Shown here in pieces: positions 29,278-38,796 of a DNA stretch of 64,000 nucleotides. Below the pieces are notes generated by a model, which did no database searches, had not been told where the DNA came from, and saw only the letters and a list, made by a program, of their open reading frames with translations. Made by a program: the position numbers and the translations under genes. How positions within the stretch are numbered: the stretch's first letter is position 1; the number at the start of each line of letters is the position of its first letter. Source of the stretch: Synechococcus sp. BL107 (lineage in GTDB: Bacteria > Cyanobacteriota > Cyanobacteriia > PCC-6307 > Cyanobiaceae); contig NZ_DS022298.1 in NCBI RefSeq assembly GCF_000153805.1, forward strand, positions 442,616 through 506,615, read 5' to 3'.

Positions 29278-29928
29278 ATGAACCTCATTGCTCGTTATCA
29301 AAACTCTGGCTTTGAAGCGGTGGCAGATGGTGTGATGGCGTTTTTCGATCGTCGTACGGATCTGCAACGGCCTGGAGTGGCCTTTGGCTCTGGGGGTGGC
29401 GAGGAACCAGACAAAGTGTCGACGGACATCAGTTTGGTGGCGATTGATCGCAGCGATCTCGATGCTTTTGCCTTGTCCGAGGTGATTCTGCGTGGGGTCG
29501 CTGCGGGGTTAGATCGCTACCTCCAAGAACGGCCTCTCTTCCGTTCCGTTTGTCCGGAGCAAGAGTTGTTTGTGATGCCGATCTTCAATTTGCAGCGCTA
29601 TGCCCCTGGGGAGGGGTTTAAGCGGTGGCATTGCGATTGGACGATTAGCGATGAGGCCACTGAGCCTGTCCATCGCGTGTTGGCTTGGATTTTGTATTGC
29701 AACTCAGTCGAGGAAGCGGGCACGGAATTCCATTGGCAGAAGCATCACGAATCAGCCGAACGAGGCAAGTTAGTGATTTTTCCGGCAGGTCCATCTCACA
29801 TTCATCGTGGACGGATTAATCAAACTTTCAGTAAAACAATTGCGACTGGTTGGATCAATGCGGGGGCACGGCAGAGTTATATCAGCCGGTTAGCGGAAGG
29901 TGCAGAAATTGATCCGTCTTCGCCTTAG
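29278..29928 (+). CDS. 2-oxoglutarate/Fe(II)-dependent oxygenase family protein
   Basis: This 216-residue protein has the facial-triad pattern: His118-x-Asp120 in KRWHCDWTI, then a distal histidine in FPAGPSHIHRGR (174 or 176), and a basic residue further on, near KTIATGWIN, that could bind 2-oxoglutarate. NLQRYAPGEGF before the first ligand is typical of prolyl-hydroxylase-like members. The substrate is unknown: protein, amino acid or small molecule. It is co-directional with the 28814 gene, 2 bases away. Confidence 0.75.
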   Translation: MNLIARYQNSGFEAVADGVMAFFDRRTDLQRPGVAFGSGGGEEPDKVSTDISLVAIDRSDLDAFALSEVILRGVAAGLDRYLQERPLFRSVCPEQELFVMPIFNLQRYAPGEGFKRWHCDWTISDEATEPVHRVLAWILYCNSVEEAGTEFHWQKHHESAERGKLVIFPAGPSHIHRGRINQTFSKTIATGWINAGARQSYISRLAEGAEIDPSSP

Positions 29929-30060
29929 AAAGCTTTAATTCTCGAACGTTTTCGATGCTCTATCGATGCTCGGATTGATAGTTCTAAGACCGCAATACAT
30001 TTATCTATTTGTTTGCTGATGCAGTGATTACTTGCAAATAACTTTGTTTGTTGGATTGAT

Positions 30061-31356
30061 TTAATCCGTTTCTTCAGTTTCGCTTTGCAGTTGATGGCTT
30101 GCATCTCCAAGGCGAAGAGATTGTTCTTTCGACGGAGGCCATTCCATCGGATACACCTGCCGCTGTGGGAAGGGAATGCCGATGCCATTTTCGTCAAAGG
30201 CGTTCCAGATGGCTTGGCGCAGATCGCTCCCAACCCCAAACGCTTCTAAGGGATTTCGCACCCAAAACAGCAGTTTGTAGTTGATCGAAGAATCAGCGAA
30301 ATCAACAGTGAAGGCTGCTGGTGGTGGGTATTGCAGAACCTTGTTGTGCTGACGGGCAACCTCTTCCAAAATGGCAATCACCTGTTTGGGTTCGTGGTGA
30401 TAGGCGGCTCCCACTGCCACCACATCACGGCGGGACGTTTCTCCTGCTGTATACGACTCAGCTTCCTGGGTGAAAAAGTTTTGATTCGGAATCAGCAGTT
30501 CTGCGCCATCACGGCCGCGGCGCAGTTGGGTGGCGCGTAAGCCCAGTTTCCGGACAGTGCACGGGTCACCATTGATCATCAGGATCTCGCCGGGGCGCAC
30601 AGACCCTTCGAACAGCAGCCAGATGCTGCTAATGAAGTTGGAAATGATCTCTTTGATTCCGAAGCCGATACCCACGGAAAGGCCACCGGCAACGGCGACA
30701 AGAGCGGTGCCATTGATCCCGATGTAGTACGCCACACCCATTACCCCGATGCCGATCACCGAGTAACGAAGAATCACCTCCAATGCTTGACGACCTTGGG
30801 GTTTGATTCCAAAAAAGCCACCACCGAGCCACGCTGCGAATGCGGCAGGGCGACTGGCCATGGTGATCACGAGATAGACAATCACCAATGCCGTGAACAA
30901 TTTGCCGATGGTGAGGGTGACTCCGAAGACATCGCCGATGGAAATCAGCGAGAGCGGTTCACGGCTTCCCAGCATCTGGAAAAAGGTGAGAATCGATAAC
31001 ACCAGAAGGATCGGCCGGAAGAATGATTTATCGATTTCTTCGACTGGAACTTTGGGGAAGCGGCTGAGAATCAGTTGTTTGGTGGGCTCCACGCAGCGCC
31101 AAATCAGCCAGATCAGCGCTAGATACTGCAGATAGCCCGCTGTTACGCCGCAAAGTGTTAATCCAGTCGCACTAAGGAACAAAAGTCCTGGCACGACTAG
31201 AGGGGTGAGGCTTGCAATTAAACGGCTGTTGAGTTTGCGCTTGACCCGGGATTCGCTGCTGATGGCCGCGACGAATAGACCTACCTGGAGGAGCACGGAA
31301 CCGCGTTGCAAATAGCCGAGCCAGGTGGTGGCTTCAGAGGTGATTTCAGTGATCAC
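30061..31356 (-). CDS. Mechanosensitive ion channel, MscS family
   Basis: This 431-residue membrane protein has about five hydrophobic segments in the first half. The MscS pore helix and beta domain follow: LVAVAGGLSVGIGFGIKEIISNFISSIWLLFEGSVRPGEIL, then LGLRATQLRRGRDGAELLIPNQNF. The channel releases solutes on hypo-osmotic shock. The start is GTG 31356, overlapping the stop of an upstream solute-binding lipoprotein gene by 4 bases, an odd partnership. Confidence 0.9.
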   Translation of the reverse strand: MITEITSEATTWLGYLQRGSVLLQVGLFVAAISSESRVKRKLNSRLIASLTPLVVPGLLFLSATGLTLCGVTAGYLQYLALIWLIWRCVEPTKQLILSRFPKVPVEEIDKSFFRPILLVLSILTFFQMLGSREPLSLISIGDVFGVTLTIGKLFTALVIVYLVITMASRPAAFAAWLGGGFFGIKPQGRQALEVILRYSVIGIGVMGVAYYIGINGTALVAVAGGLSVGIGFGIKEIISNFISSIWLLFEGSVRPGEILMINGDPCTVRKLGLRATQLRRGRDGAELLIPNQNFFTQEAESYTAGETSRRDVVAVGAAYHHEPKQVIAILEEVARQHNKVLQYPPPAAFTVDFADSSINYKLLFWVRNPLEAFGVGSDLRQAIWNAFDENGIGIPFPQRQVYPMEWPPSKEQSLRLGDASHQLQSETEETD

Positions 31357-32603
31357 GAATCGCTCTCTCGCAAGCTTTTGAGAATTTGTTGACTCGACTC
31401 CTCTGGAGAACTGACGTCGTAAATGGTGTCCAGCAGAGCCTCCGATATGGCTTGATAACGCTCAGGATCTCGGAAGACTCGGGCTTTGGATTGCCCTTTG
31501 GCGGCATTCTCCTTCAGTGATTGCTGTGCATACATCACTAAGGCTTCCGTTCCACCAGGAATTTTCGCTGCCACGATCTTGGCGGCTTTGCGGTTGACGG
31601 GCAAAGAATTACGCCCGGCCAGGGCATAGGTTTTTTGGGCCCAGGGTTTGCTGATGAAATCGATCATTACCAGAGCCTTCTCCCGTTGTGTCGGGCTGGA
31701 ATTGCGTCCAAGAGACCACACCTGCAGTTTGGTAGTCGCTTGGAGGCGAGTCGACGGGCCTTTCGGGAGGGGAGCAAGAGCTAACTTGCCCTGCATCTGA
31801 TTGCGCAATTCCCGCAGGCTGCTGCTCCAGCAGGTGATCCAATCCAGTTCACCGCTTACGAAAGCTTCGCGGAGGCTGCGTTGATCGTTCAAGAATCGGA
31901 TGTTTTGTTGATAGCTCGCGTTTTCGAGCCAGCGCAGCCAACTGGTCACGTTGGCTTGTCGTTTGCGATCTGGAGGGAGCTTCGAGAGAGCGGCTTCCAT
32001 GGCTTCCCCGGCGTCGAAGGATTCGGCGCTCCAGAACAGATCCTTCAGTTGCAGTGCCATACCGAAATTATTGTCTTCGCTGTCCTTTTCCATTTCCTCC
32101 AGCGTTTGGGGAGGGGAGGGCAAGCGCTCCTTGTTAAAGCAGGCGAGCTGCACGAACTGGTTCACTGGACGGCCCACAAGTTGGCCGTCTTGACTTGTGA
32201 CCAGGTCAAACAGATAGCTCGGCGTATCAGCGCGATCTTCAGGGTCAAGTTCAATTGGATCCACCAACTTGCGCTGGTACAGCTCTAGGGCTGTGTCGCT
32301 ATCCGTGATCAGGAGATCTGGGCCAAAGCCACTGCGCGTCTGATCCTCAATCTCGTCCACGAAATTTCTCTGGGATGAGAGGGTCAGCTGAGGGCGGATC
32401 GATGGGTCAACGCTCTTGATGTGATCAATTGCATCTTCCGTGATCTCCCGCAGGCGTTCGTAGTCCTTGCTCGACACCGTCTCTGCGTTGTTGATCGTGC
32501 GCACCACCTTGATCACGACCGGTGGACGCCAACTGCTGCAGCCGGATGTCAGCGCTGCCAACGAGATGCCCAAGGCCAGATGTCGAATCCGGATCGGTCG
32601 CAT
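31353..32603 (-). CDS. Extracellular solute-binding lipoprotein (ABC-type, family 1)
   Basis: This 416-residue protein starts at ATG 32603 with AAGGA just before it; the open frame extends upstream to 32801 without support. The signal [15 protein letters not shown] ends in a lipobox with the lipidated cysteine near residue 24. The mature part resembles sugar-type solute-binding proteins: [33 protein letters not shown] and [18 protein letters not shown]. No permease or ATPase is nearby; instead it is coupled by GTGA to an mscS-like gene. The ligand is unknown. Confidence 0.8.
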   Translation of the reverse strand: MRPIRIRHLALGISLAALTSGCSSWRPPVVIKVVRTINNAETVSSKDYERLREITEDAIDHIKSVDPSIRPQLTLSSQRNFVDEIEDQTRSGFGPDLLITDSDTALELYQRKLVDPIELDPEDRADTPSYLFDLVTSQDGQLVGRPVNQFVQLACFNKERLPSPPQTLEEMEKDSEDNNFGMALQLKDLFWSAESFDAGEAMEAALSKLPPDRKRQANVTSWLRWLENASYQQNIRFLNDQRSLREAFVSGELDWITCWSSSLRELRNQMQGKLALAPLPKGPSTRLQATTKLQVWSLGRNSSPTQREKALVMIDFISKPWAQKTYALAGRNSLPVNRKAAKIVAAKIPGGTEALVMYAQQSLKENAAKGQSKARVFRDPERYQAISEALLDTIYDVSSPEESSQQILKSLRESDS

Positions 32604-32689
32604 TTCCTTTATGCCTTGGGCTGATGTTAGGTGCGTGGGCTGGGGCGAACAGGGCTTTGCGAGCATGGACAAAGCAATGCATTGCTTCC

Positions 32690-35434
32690 GTGCCCGAACT
32701 GGCCAAGACGTATGACCCGGTGGGTACTGAGGCTCGCTGGCAGCAGGCCTGGGAGGAACAGGGAGCATTCCATCCGGACCCAGCTGCGGAGGGTGAACCA
32801 TTTGCGGTGGTGATACCTCCCCCGAATGTCACCGGCAGCCTTCATATGGGCCATGCCTTTAATACGGCCTTGATCGACACGATCGTCCGCTATCAGCGGT
32901 TAGCTGGCAAAAACGTTTTGTGCCTCCCGGGTACAGACCACGCTTCGATTGCGGTTCAGAGCATCCTCGAGAAGCAACTCAAAGAGGAAGGAAAGACACG
33001 CCACGACTTGGGTCGTGAGGCTTTTCTTGAACGGGCTTGGCAGTGGAAAGCAGAGAGTGGCGGCCGCATCGTTGGCCAATTACGTCGGCTGGGCTATTCC
33101 GTCGACTGGAAGCGTCAGCGCTTCACCCTGGATGAGGGCTTGAGTGAGGCAGTGAAGGAAGCTTTTGTGCGGCTGCACGAGCAGGGCCTGATCTACAGGG
33201 GTGAATACCTCGTGAATTGGTGCCCGGCGTCCGGCTCGGCGGTGAGTGATCTGGAAGTGGAGATGAAAGAGGTGGATGGCCATCTTTGGCATTTCCGCTA
33301 TCCGCTCAGCAATGGGGATGGCTTTTTAGAAGTGGCCACCACGCGCCCCGAAACGATGCTGGGTGACACGGCGGTGGCCGTGAATCCCACCGACGAGCGT
33401 TATTCCCACCTGGTGGGACAAACCCTGGATCTTCCGTTTGTCGGTCGCCAGATTCCGATCGTCGCTGACGACCATGTTGAAAAGGACTTTGGGACGGGCT
33501 GCGTCAAGGTGACGCCGGCCCACGACCCCAATGACTTCGCAATCGGCCAGCGGAATGATCTTCCGCAGATCACCGTGATGCGGAAGAACGGCACGATGAA
33601 TGCCGCTGCCGGTCGATTTGAGGGTTTAGATCGTTTTGAAGCGCGGAAGGCTGTTGTCGCAGCTCTTGAAGCGGAAGGATTGTTGGTGAAGGTGGAGGAG
33701 TACCGCCACAGTGTTCCCCATTCGGAGCGCGGCAAGGTGCCGGTGGAGCCGTTGCTCTCCACCCAGTGGTTTGTGAAAACGGAGCCTTTGGCTGCCCGTT
33801 GTCGGGAGGCGCTCGCCCAGCAGGATCCGCGCTTCCTGCCAGACCGCTGGGAGAAGGTGTATCGCGACTGGCTCACCGATATCCGCGACTGGTGCATTAG
33901 CCGCCAACTCTGGTGGGGCCACCGCATTCCGGCCTGGTTTGTGATCAGTGAAACCGACGGAAAGTACACCGACACCACGCCGTATGTTGTGGCTCGGGAC
34001 GAAGCCGAAGCCCTGGAGAAGGCCAAGGCGGAGTACGGGGCGGCTGCGCAGATCGAGCAGGACGAAGACGTGCTCGACACCTGGTTCTCCAGCGGGCTGT
34101 GGCCGTTTTCAACCCTGGGTTGGCCAGATGCCGATGCCCCTGATTTGAACCGTTGGTACCCCACCAGCACCCTGGTGACGGGCTTCGACATCATCTTTTT
34201 CTGGGTGGCCCGGATGACGATGATGGCCGGCGCTTTCACCGGTGAAATGCCCTTCCAGGATGTCTACATCCATGGCCTGGTGCGGGATGAACAGAACCGC
34301 AAGATGAGCAAGAGCGCCGGTAATGGCATTGATCCGCTTTTGCTGATTGAGCGTTACGGCACCGATGCCCTGCGCTTCGCCCTGGTGCGCGAAGTGGCGG
34401 GTGCGGGTCAGGACATCCGCCTCGATTACGACCGCAAGAAGGACACCTCCGCCACGGTGGAGGCTTCCCGCAACTTCGCCAATAAGTTGTGGAATGCCAC
34501 CCGCTTCGCCCTGATGAACCTGGGTGGCGAAACCCCGGCCCAGCTGGGCGAACCCGACTCCGCTGCCCTGCAGCTGGCGGATCGCTGGATTTTGTCGCGT
34601 TTGGCCCGGGTGAACCGGGAAACCGCTGATCGCTACAGCAATTACGGCCTAGGTGAAGCGGCCAAGGGCCTGTATGAGTTCGCCTGGAACGACGTCTGTG
34701 ACTGGTATCTGGAGCTGAGCAAGCGCCGGCTCAACCCCGGCGAGAATCCCTCGGCGGCGGCCCTCGCTGATCAACGGGTGGCCAAGCAGGTGTTGGCCAA
34801 GGTGATCAGCCAGATGCACCTGATGCTGCATCCGCTGATGCCCCACCTCACTGAGGAGCTCTGGCACAGCGTCACAGGCGAGCCGGAGACGACCTTCCTT
34901 GCCCTGCAACCTTGGCCGGTACTGGATGAGAGTGCTCTGGATGACGCGTTGGAAGCCTCCTTCGCCGAGCTGATCGGTGCCATTCGTGTGGTGCGCAACC
35001 TACGCGCCGTGGCTGGCCTCAAGCCCTCCCAATCGGTGCCGGTGCGTTTTGTTACCGGCCGCGGCGAGCTGGCGGCTGTGCTCACTCAGGGCATGGCCGA
35101 CATCACGGCGCTGACCCGGGCCGAGTCGGTGGCAGTGATGGCGCCGGCGGAAGCCGATGCAGCTCCGGTGGCCAAAGCCCTGGCGGGGGTGAGCGGTGAA
35201 TTGCAGGTGTTGCTGCCGATCGAAGGCCTGGTCGATCTCGATGCGCTTAAAGGCCGTCTGGAGAAAGACATCGCCAAGGCGGAGAAGGAGATCAAGGGCC
35301 TCGCAGGCAGGCTGGGGAATCCCAACTTCGCCGACAAGGCGCCGCCGGAGGTGGTGGCGGAATGTCAGGCCAACTTGGCCGAGAAACAGGCGCAGGCGGA
35401 TCTGGCGCGCAAGCGCCTGGCTGACCTCAGCTGA
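32690..35434 (+). CDS. valS: Valyl-tRNA synthetase
   Basis: This 914-residue class I synthetase charges tRNA-Val, whose gene is also in this window. The frame extends upstream to 32522, but GTG 32690 ([21 protein letters not shown]) fits the family's N-terminus. HMGH (the HIGH motif) is at 52-55 within [15 protein letters not shown] and KMSKS is in [10 protein letters not shown]. The editing domain lies between, and the C-terminus has the ValS coiled coil ([14 protein letters not shown] ... [18 protein letters not shown]). Confidence 0.96.
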   Translation: MPELAKTYDPVGTEARWQQAWEEQGAFHPDPAAEGEPFAVVIPPPNVTGSLHMGHAFNTALIDTIVRYQRLAGKNVLCLPGTDHASIAVQSILEKQLKEEGKTRHDLGREAFLERAWQWKAESGGRIVGQLRRLGYSVDWKRQRFTLDEGLSEAVKEAFVRLHEQGLIYRGEYLVNWCPASGSAVSDLEVEMKEVDGHLWHFRYPLSNGDGFLEVATTRPETMLGDTAVAVNPTDERYSHLVGQTLDLPFVGRQIPIVADDHVEKDFGTGCVKVTPAHDPNDFAIGQRNDLPQITVMRKNGTMNAAAGRFEGLDRFEARKAVVAALEAEGLLVKVEEYRHSVPHSERGKVPVEPLLSTQWFVKTEPLAARCREALAQQDPRFLPDRWEKVYRDWLTDIRDWCISRQLWWGHRIPAWFVISETDGKYTDTTPYVVARDEAEALEKAKAEYGAAAQIEQDEDVLDTWFSSGLWPFSTLGWPDADAPDLNRWYPTSTLVTGFDIIFFWVARMTMMAGAFTGEMPFQDVYIHGLVRDEQNRKMSKSAGNGIDPLLLIERYGTDALRFALVREVAGAGQDIRLDYDRKKDTSATVEASRNFANKLWNATRFALMNLGGETPAQLGEPDSAALQLADRWILSRLARVNRETADRYSNYGLGEAAKGLYEFAWNDVCDWYLELSKRRLNPGENPSAAALADQRVAKQVLAKVISQMHLMLHPLMPHLTEELWHSVTGEPETTFLALQPWPVLDESALDDALEASFAELIGAIRVVRNLRAVAGLKPSQSVPVRFVTGRGELAAVLTQGMADITALTRAESVAVMAPAEADAAPVAKALAGVSGELQVLLPIEGLVDLDALKGRLEKDIAKAEKEIKGLAGRLGNPNFADKAPPEVVAECQANLAEKQAQADLARKRLADLS

Positions 35435-35438
35435 TTCG

Positions 35439-36413
35439 ATGATTCATGTTGAGGGGCTGAGCAAGACCTATCGGGTTGCCGAGAAGCAGCCCGGTTTGGC
35501 CGGCACGCTGCGCCATTTTGTCCGGCGTCGCACCCGCGATGTGGTGGCGGTGCAAGACGTGTCGTTTTCGATTGAGCCCGGCGAGATGGTGGGCTTTCTC
35601 GGGGCCAATGGCGCCGGCAAAACCACCACTTTGAAGATGCTTTGCGGCTTGATCCACCCCAGCTCAGGTGATGTGCAGGTGGCGGGGTACTGCCCGCAGC
35701 GACGCCAGTCGGAGTTCCTGCGTCGGATCACCCTGGTGATGGGGCAAAAGCAGCAGCTGCTCTGGGATCTACCGCCGATGGATTCTCTGAGGGTGAATGC
35801 GGCGGTCTATGGAATCAGTGATCAGCTCGCTCAGCGGCGGATCAGTGCATTGGCCGATTTGCTCGAGCTCGGAGAGGAGCTCACCCGGCCGGTGCGCAAG
35901 CTCTCCTTGGGCCAACGCATGAAGGCCGAACTACTGGCGGCCTTGCTGCATGAGCCCGAGGTGTTGTTTCTCGACGAGCCCACTCTGGGGCTGGATGTGA
36001 ATGCCCAGGCGCGGGTGCGGCAGTTCCTGGCGGATTACAACCGCCGCACTGGTGCAACGGTATTGCTCACAAGCCACTACATGGCTGATATCACGGCCCT
36101 ATGCCCCAGGGTGTTGCTGATTCACCAAGGCTCCTTGTTTCACGATGGCCCTTTGGATCAGCTCACCCTTGCCCTGGCTCCGGAACGGGAGGTGCGGTTT
36201 GAACTGGAGCACCCCGTAACAGCAGATGCCTTGGTTGGTTTAGGGCGTTTGGAGAGTTTGCAGGGATCATCGGTTCATCTGCGGGTTCCCCGGGATCAGC
36301 TCACCGGTGTCGTTGCCGCCCTCCTGGATCGCTTTCCTGTCATTGATCTTGAGGTCAACGACCCGCCGATTGATGCCTTGATCGGCAACCTGTTCCGTCA
36401 GGGGCGCGTCTGA
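35439..36413 (+). CDS. ABC-2 type exporter ATPase
   Basis: This 324-residue ATP-binding protein starts at ATG 35439, 4 bases after valS. Walker A is GANGAGKT, the signature region is KLSLGQRMKAELLAALLHEP, and Walker B is VLFLDEPTLGLD. A C-terminal extension of about 80 residues follows, as in exporters of the YhaQ/CcmA-like groups. It is coupled to two permease genes. The cargo is unknown. Confidence 0.88.
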   Translation: MIHVEGLSKTYRVAEKQPGLAGTLRHFVRRRTRDVVAVQDVSFSIEPGEMVGFLGANGAGKTTTLKMLCGLIHPSSGDVQVAGYCPQRRQSEFLRRITLVMGQKQQLLWDLPPMDSLRVNAAVYGISDQLAQRRISALADLLELGEELTRPVRKLSLGQRMKAELLAALLHEPEVLFLDEPTLGLDVNAQARVRQFLADYNRRTGATVLLTSHYMADITALCPRVLLIHQGSLFHDGPLDQLTLALAPEREVRFELEHPVTADALVGLGRLESLQGSSVHLRVPRDQLTGVVAALLDRFPVIDLEVNDPPIDALIGNLFRQGRV

Positions 36414-37210
36414 TGCGGATCTTTGGGTTGAACCGGCGGATCATCCGGGTGCTGCTGGGGTCCCAGTACGCCCACATGCTCGAGTACCGCGCCGAGATCG
36501 CCCTTTGGGCGCTCTCTGGTGTGCTGCCGTTCATCATGCTCAGCGTCTGGAGTGGCAGTGAGGCCCGCACTGGCTTGGGGCTCGATGGTGTGGCCCTGGA
36601 TCGTTACTTCCTCAGCGCCTTTCTGGTGCGCCAGTTCACGGTGGTGTGGGTGGTCTATGCCTTCGAGGAGGACGCTCTTCTCGGCCGACTGTCGCCCTAT
36701 TTGCTGCAGCCTTTGCATCCGCTCTGGCGTTATGTGGCGGCCCATCTCGGTGAGCAGCTCACGCGCCTGCCCTTCGCCGGCCTGATCGTTGCGGTGTTCT
36801 TTGCGGTGCAGCCCCAGGCGTTCTGGATCCCTTCACTGGGAGCGTTCTTACTGGCCTGGTTGGCCACTTGGATGGCCTTTGCCATTGCCTTCCTGTTTCA
36901 GAGCTTGATTGCGGCCCTTTGCTTTTGGAGTGAAAAGGCCAGCGCCCTGGAGCGGCTTCAGTTCATTCCTTTTGTCTTCCTCTCCGGTTTGCTCGCACCC
37001 CTGTCGGCGTTCCCGCCGGAGGTGCGGGCCTTTGCCCAGTGGACGCCCTTCCCTTATCTGATCGACTTTCCGGCTCGGGTGCTGGCCGGACAGCCGGTGG
37101 ACCTGATGGCCGGCTTCGGGGCGCAGCTGGTTTGGATCGCCCTGTTGTTGCCGCTGGTGTTACTGCTCTGGCGGGCTGGCGTGCGCCGTTACAGCGCCAT
37201 GGGGGCCTGA
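36413..37210 (+). CDS. ABC-2 type exporter permease, subunit 1
   Basis: This 265-residue membrane protein starts with the A of the ATPase stop (TGATG). It has about six hydrophobic segments: an N-terminal LLGSQYAHMLEYRAEIALWAL region, then FAGLIVAVFFAVQ, LGAFLLAWLATWMAFAIAFL and PFVFLSGLLAPLSAFP before the end. This resembles the DUF990-type ABC-2 permeases. With the next gene it should form a heterodimeric membrane part. Confidence 0.82.
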   Translation: MRIFGLNRRIIRVLLGSQYAHMLEYRAEIALWALSGVLPFIMLSVWSGSEARTGLGLDGVALDRYFLSAFLVRQFTVVWVVYAFEEDALLGRLSPYLLQPLHPLWRYVAAHLGEQLTRLPFAGLIVAVFFAVQPQAFWIPSLGAFLLAWLATWMAFAIAFLFQSLIAALCFWSEKASALERLQFIPFVFLSGLLAPLSAFPPEVRAFAQWTPFPYLIDFPARVLAGQPVDLMAGFGAQLVWIALLLPLVLLLWRAGVRRYSAMGA

Positions 37211-37998
37211 TGCGGCGGTACTGGCTCACGCTGCGGCGTTTCTGGGGCACGGCCGTCGCGGTGCAGCTGGAGTATCAAGCCAATGTGCTGATTGAGCTGC
37301 TGGCGGTGGCCATGAGTCTCAGCGGCAGTCTGTTTTTGCTCTCGTTGTTCTATGGCCCTGATCAGACCCTGGGGGGCTGGAGCTGGGCCCAGGCCCTGAT
37401 GGTGCAGGGGCTCTACACCGTGTTCGATGGCATGGCCACCACCTGGCTGCGTCCAAACCTCGGTGCGATCGTCACCCATGTGCGCGAGGGCACCTTGGAT
37501 TTTGTGCTGCTCAAGCCGATCGACAGCCAGTTCTGGCTGTCGATGCGCACGATTTCTCCGGCGGGGCTCCCGGAGATCGGTCTTGGGGTGGCGCTCTTGA
37601 TCTGGGGCAGCCTGCAGGCAGGGGTTGTGCTCAGTCTGCCTGCACTGCTGACCGTATTGGTGATGGTGTTGGCCGGAGGCGTGATCTTGTATTCCATGTG
37701 GTTCCTGATTGCCGCCACCAGCATTTGGTTTGTCAAAACCTGGAATGCCACCGAGGTGCTTCGGGCTGTGTTGGCTGCGGGGCGCTATCCACTCAGTGCC
37801 TATCCAGCCACGCTGCGGTTGCTGTTCACGTTTGTGCTGCCAGTGGCCTTTCTCACCACGGTTCCGGCGGAGCTATTGCTGGGTCGGGTTGCAGCACCGA
37901 TGCTGTTGTTGGGTTTGGCTCTCGCTGGGGGCTTCTTCGTTTCGGCGCGGACGTTCTGGTTGTTTGCTTTGCGTCACTACACCTCTGCCTCGAGTTGA
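37210..37998 (+). CDS. ABC-2 type exporter permease, subunit 2
   Basis: This 262-residue permease starts at ATG 37210, overlapping the previous stop (TGATG). It has several membrane helices (LLAVAMSLSGSLFLLSLFY, LGVALLIWGSLQAGVVLSL, LTVLVMVLAGGVILYSMWFLIAATSIWF, FTFVLPVAFLTTVPAELLLG). WLRPNLGAIVTHVREGTLDFVLLKPID is the typical cytoplasmic segment of ABC-2 permeases of this group. It forms one operon with the ATPase and the first permease. Confidence 0.82.
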   Translation: MRRYWLTLRRFWGTAVAVQLEYQANVLIELLAVAMSLSGSLFLLSLFYGPDQTLGGWSWAQALMVQGLYTVFDGMATTWLRPNLGAIVTHVREGTLDFVLLKPIDSQFWLSMRTISPAGLPEIGLGVALLIWGSLQAGVVLSLPALLTVLVMVLAGGVILYSMWFLIAATSIWFVKTWNATEVLRAVLAAGRYPLSAYPATLRLLFTFVLPVAFLTTVPAELLLGRVAAPMLLLGLALAGGFFVSARTFWLFALRHYTSASS

Positions 37999-37999
37999 G

Positions 38000-38620
38000 A
38001 TGCCTGATTGGTCCCATTGGCTGGATCTTGTTTTGCCGTTTCTGCGCTCTCCCTTGGGAGCGGTGGTGTTTATTCCGGTGTATGCCCTTTGGGTCACGCT
38101 GCTTCTCCCCGGGATTTGGGCCTCAATGCTTGCGGGGGTGCTCTATGGCACTTGGTGGGGGAGCTTGATTGTGTTTATAGGTGCCTGCTTGGGGGCCGAA
38201 GCTGCCTTCCTCATCGGGCGCCATTGGTTACGGGATTGGACGAGTGCTCGTCTGGAGCGCTTTCCCAAGCTTCAGGCGATTGAAAAAGGGGTGAGTCGCG
38301 AGGGGCTCAAATTGGTGATGCTGACGCGGTTGTCGCCGGCGTTTCCCTTCTCATTGCTGAACTTGGCCTACGGCCTCAGTGATGTGAGTTTGCGGGACTA
38401 CACCATCGGATTGGTTGCGATCCTGCCGGGCACCGTGCTGTTTTGCGCTCTTGGCACTTTGGCGGGCGACGCGGCTCGCTTTGGGGAGGTGCTGGCCGGA
38501 GAAACATCTCCAGGAGCCTGGGTTTTAAGGATTGTTGGGGTGCTCGCCACGCTCGCAGTGGTCTGGCTTGCGGGCCGCGCAGCCCGAAAGGCCTTGGCCG
38601 ACCAAGAAGGAGGCCTCTAA
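38000..38620 (+). CDS. TVP38/TMEM64 (SNARE-associated, DedA-like) membrane protein
   Basis: This 206-residue protein starts at ATG 38000, one base after the ABC permease stop. The core of the family is visible: LLLPGIWASMLAGVLYGTWWG, ACLGAEAAFLIGRHWLRDW, then KLVMLTRLSPAFPFSLLNLAYGLSDVSLRDY, followed by GTVLFCALGTLAGD and a C-terminal helix. These proteins affect membrane lipid handling and envelope integrity; the exact role is unknown. Its contact with the exporter genes suggests one transcript. Confidence 0.85.
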   Translation: MPDWSHWLDLVLPFLRSPLGAVVFIPVYALWVTLLLPGIWASMLAGVLYGTWWGSLIVFIGACLGAEAAFLIGRHWLRDWTSARLERFPKLQAIEKGVSREGLKLVMLTRLSPAFPFSLLNLAYGLSDVSLRDYTIGLVAILPGTVLFCALGTLAGDAARFGEVLAGETSPGAWVLRIVGVLATLAVVWLAGRAARKALADQEGGL

Positions 38621-38796
38621 TCCTTGGGAGTTGGGGGAGCATCAGGATTGGGGAGGGACCAATCCCGCAGTGATGCGATCAAGACAAACCAACCCAAGCG
38701 GAGCTTGGCTGCCAGCCCACGACGGGTCGAGAGATCGGCATATTTGGCCCGGCCACAATCGGTTTTAATCCAGCGTTCAAGAGGTGATTTGGTCAT
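38617..38796 (-). CDS. Small hypothetical protein coupled to a DUF389 gene
   Basis: This 59-residue frame starts at ATG 38796 and ends at TAG 38617. The start overlaps the DUF389 stop by 4 bases (ATGA), strong support for a real coupled gene. The sequence begins MTKSPLERWIKTDCGRAKYADL and has KLRLGWFVLIASLRDWSLP, an amphipathic or interfacial helix, then a proline-rich end. The family is not recognised. It overlaps the convergent TVP38 gene by 4 bases. Confidence 0.6.
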   Translation of the reverse strand: MTKSPLERWIKTDCGRAKYADLSTRRGLAAKLRLGWFVLIASLRDWSLPNPDAPPTPKD

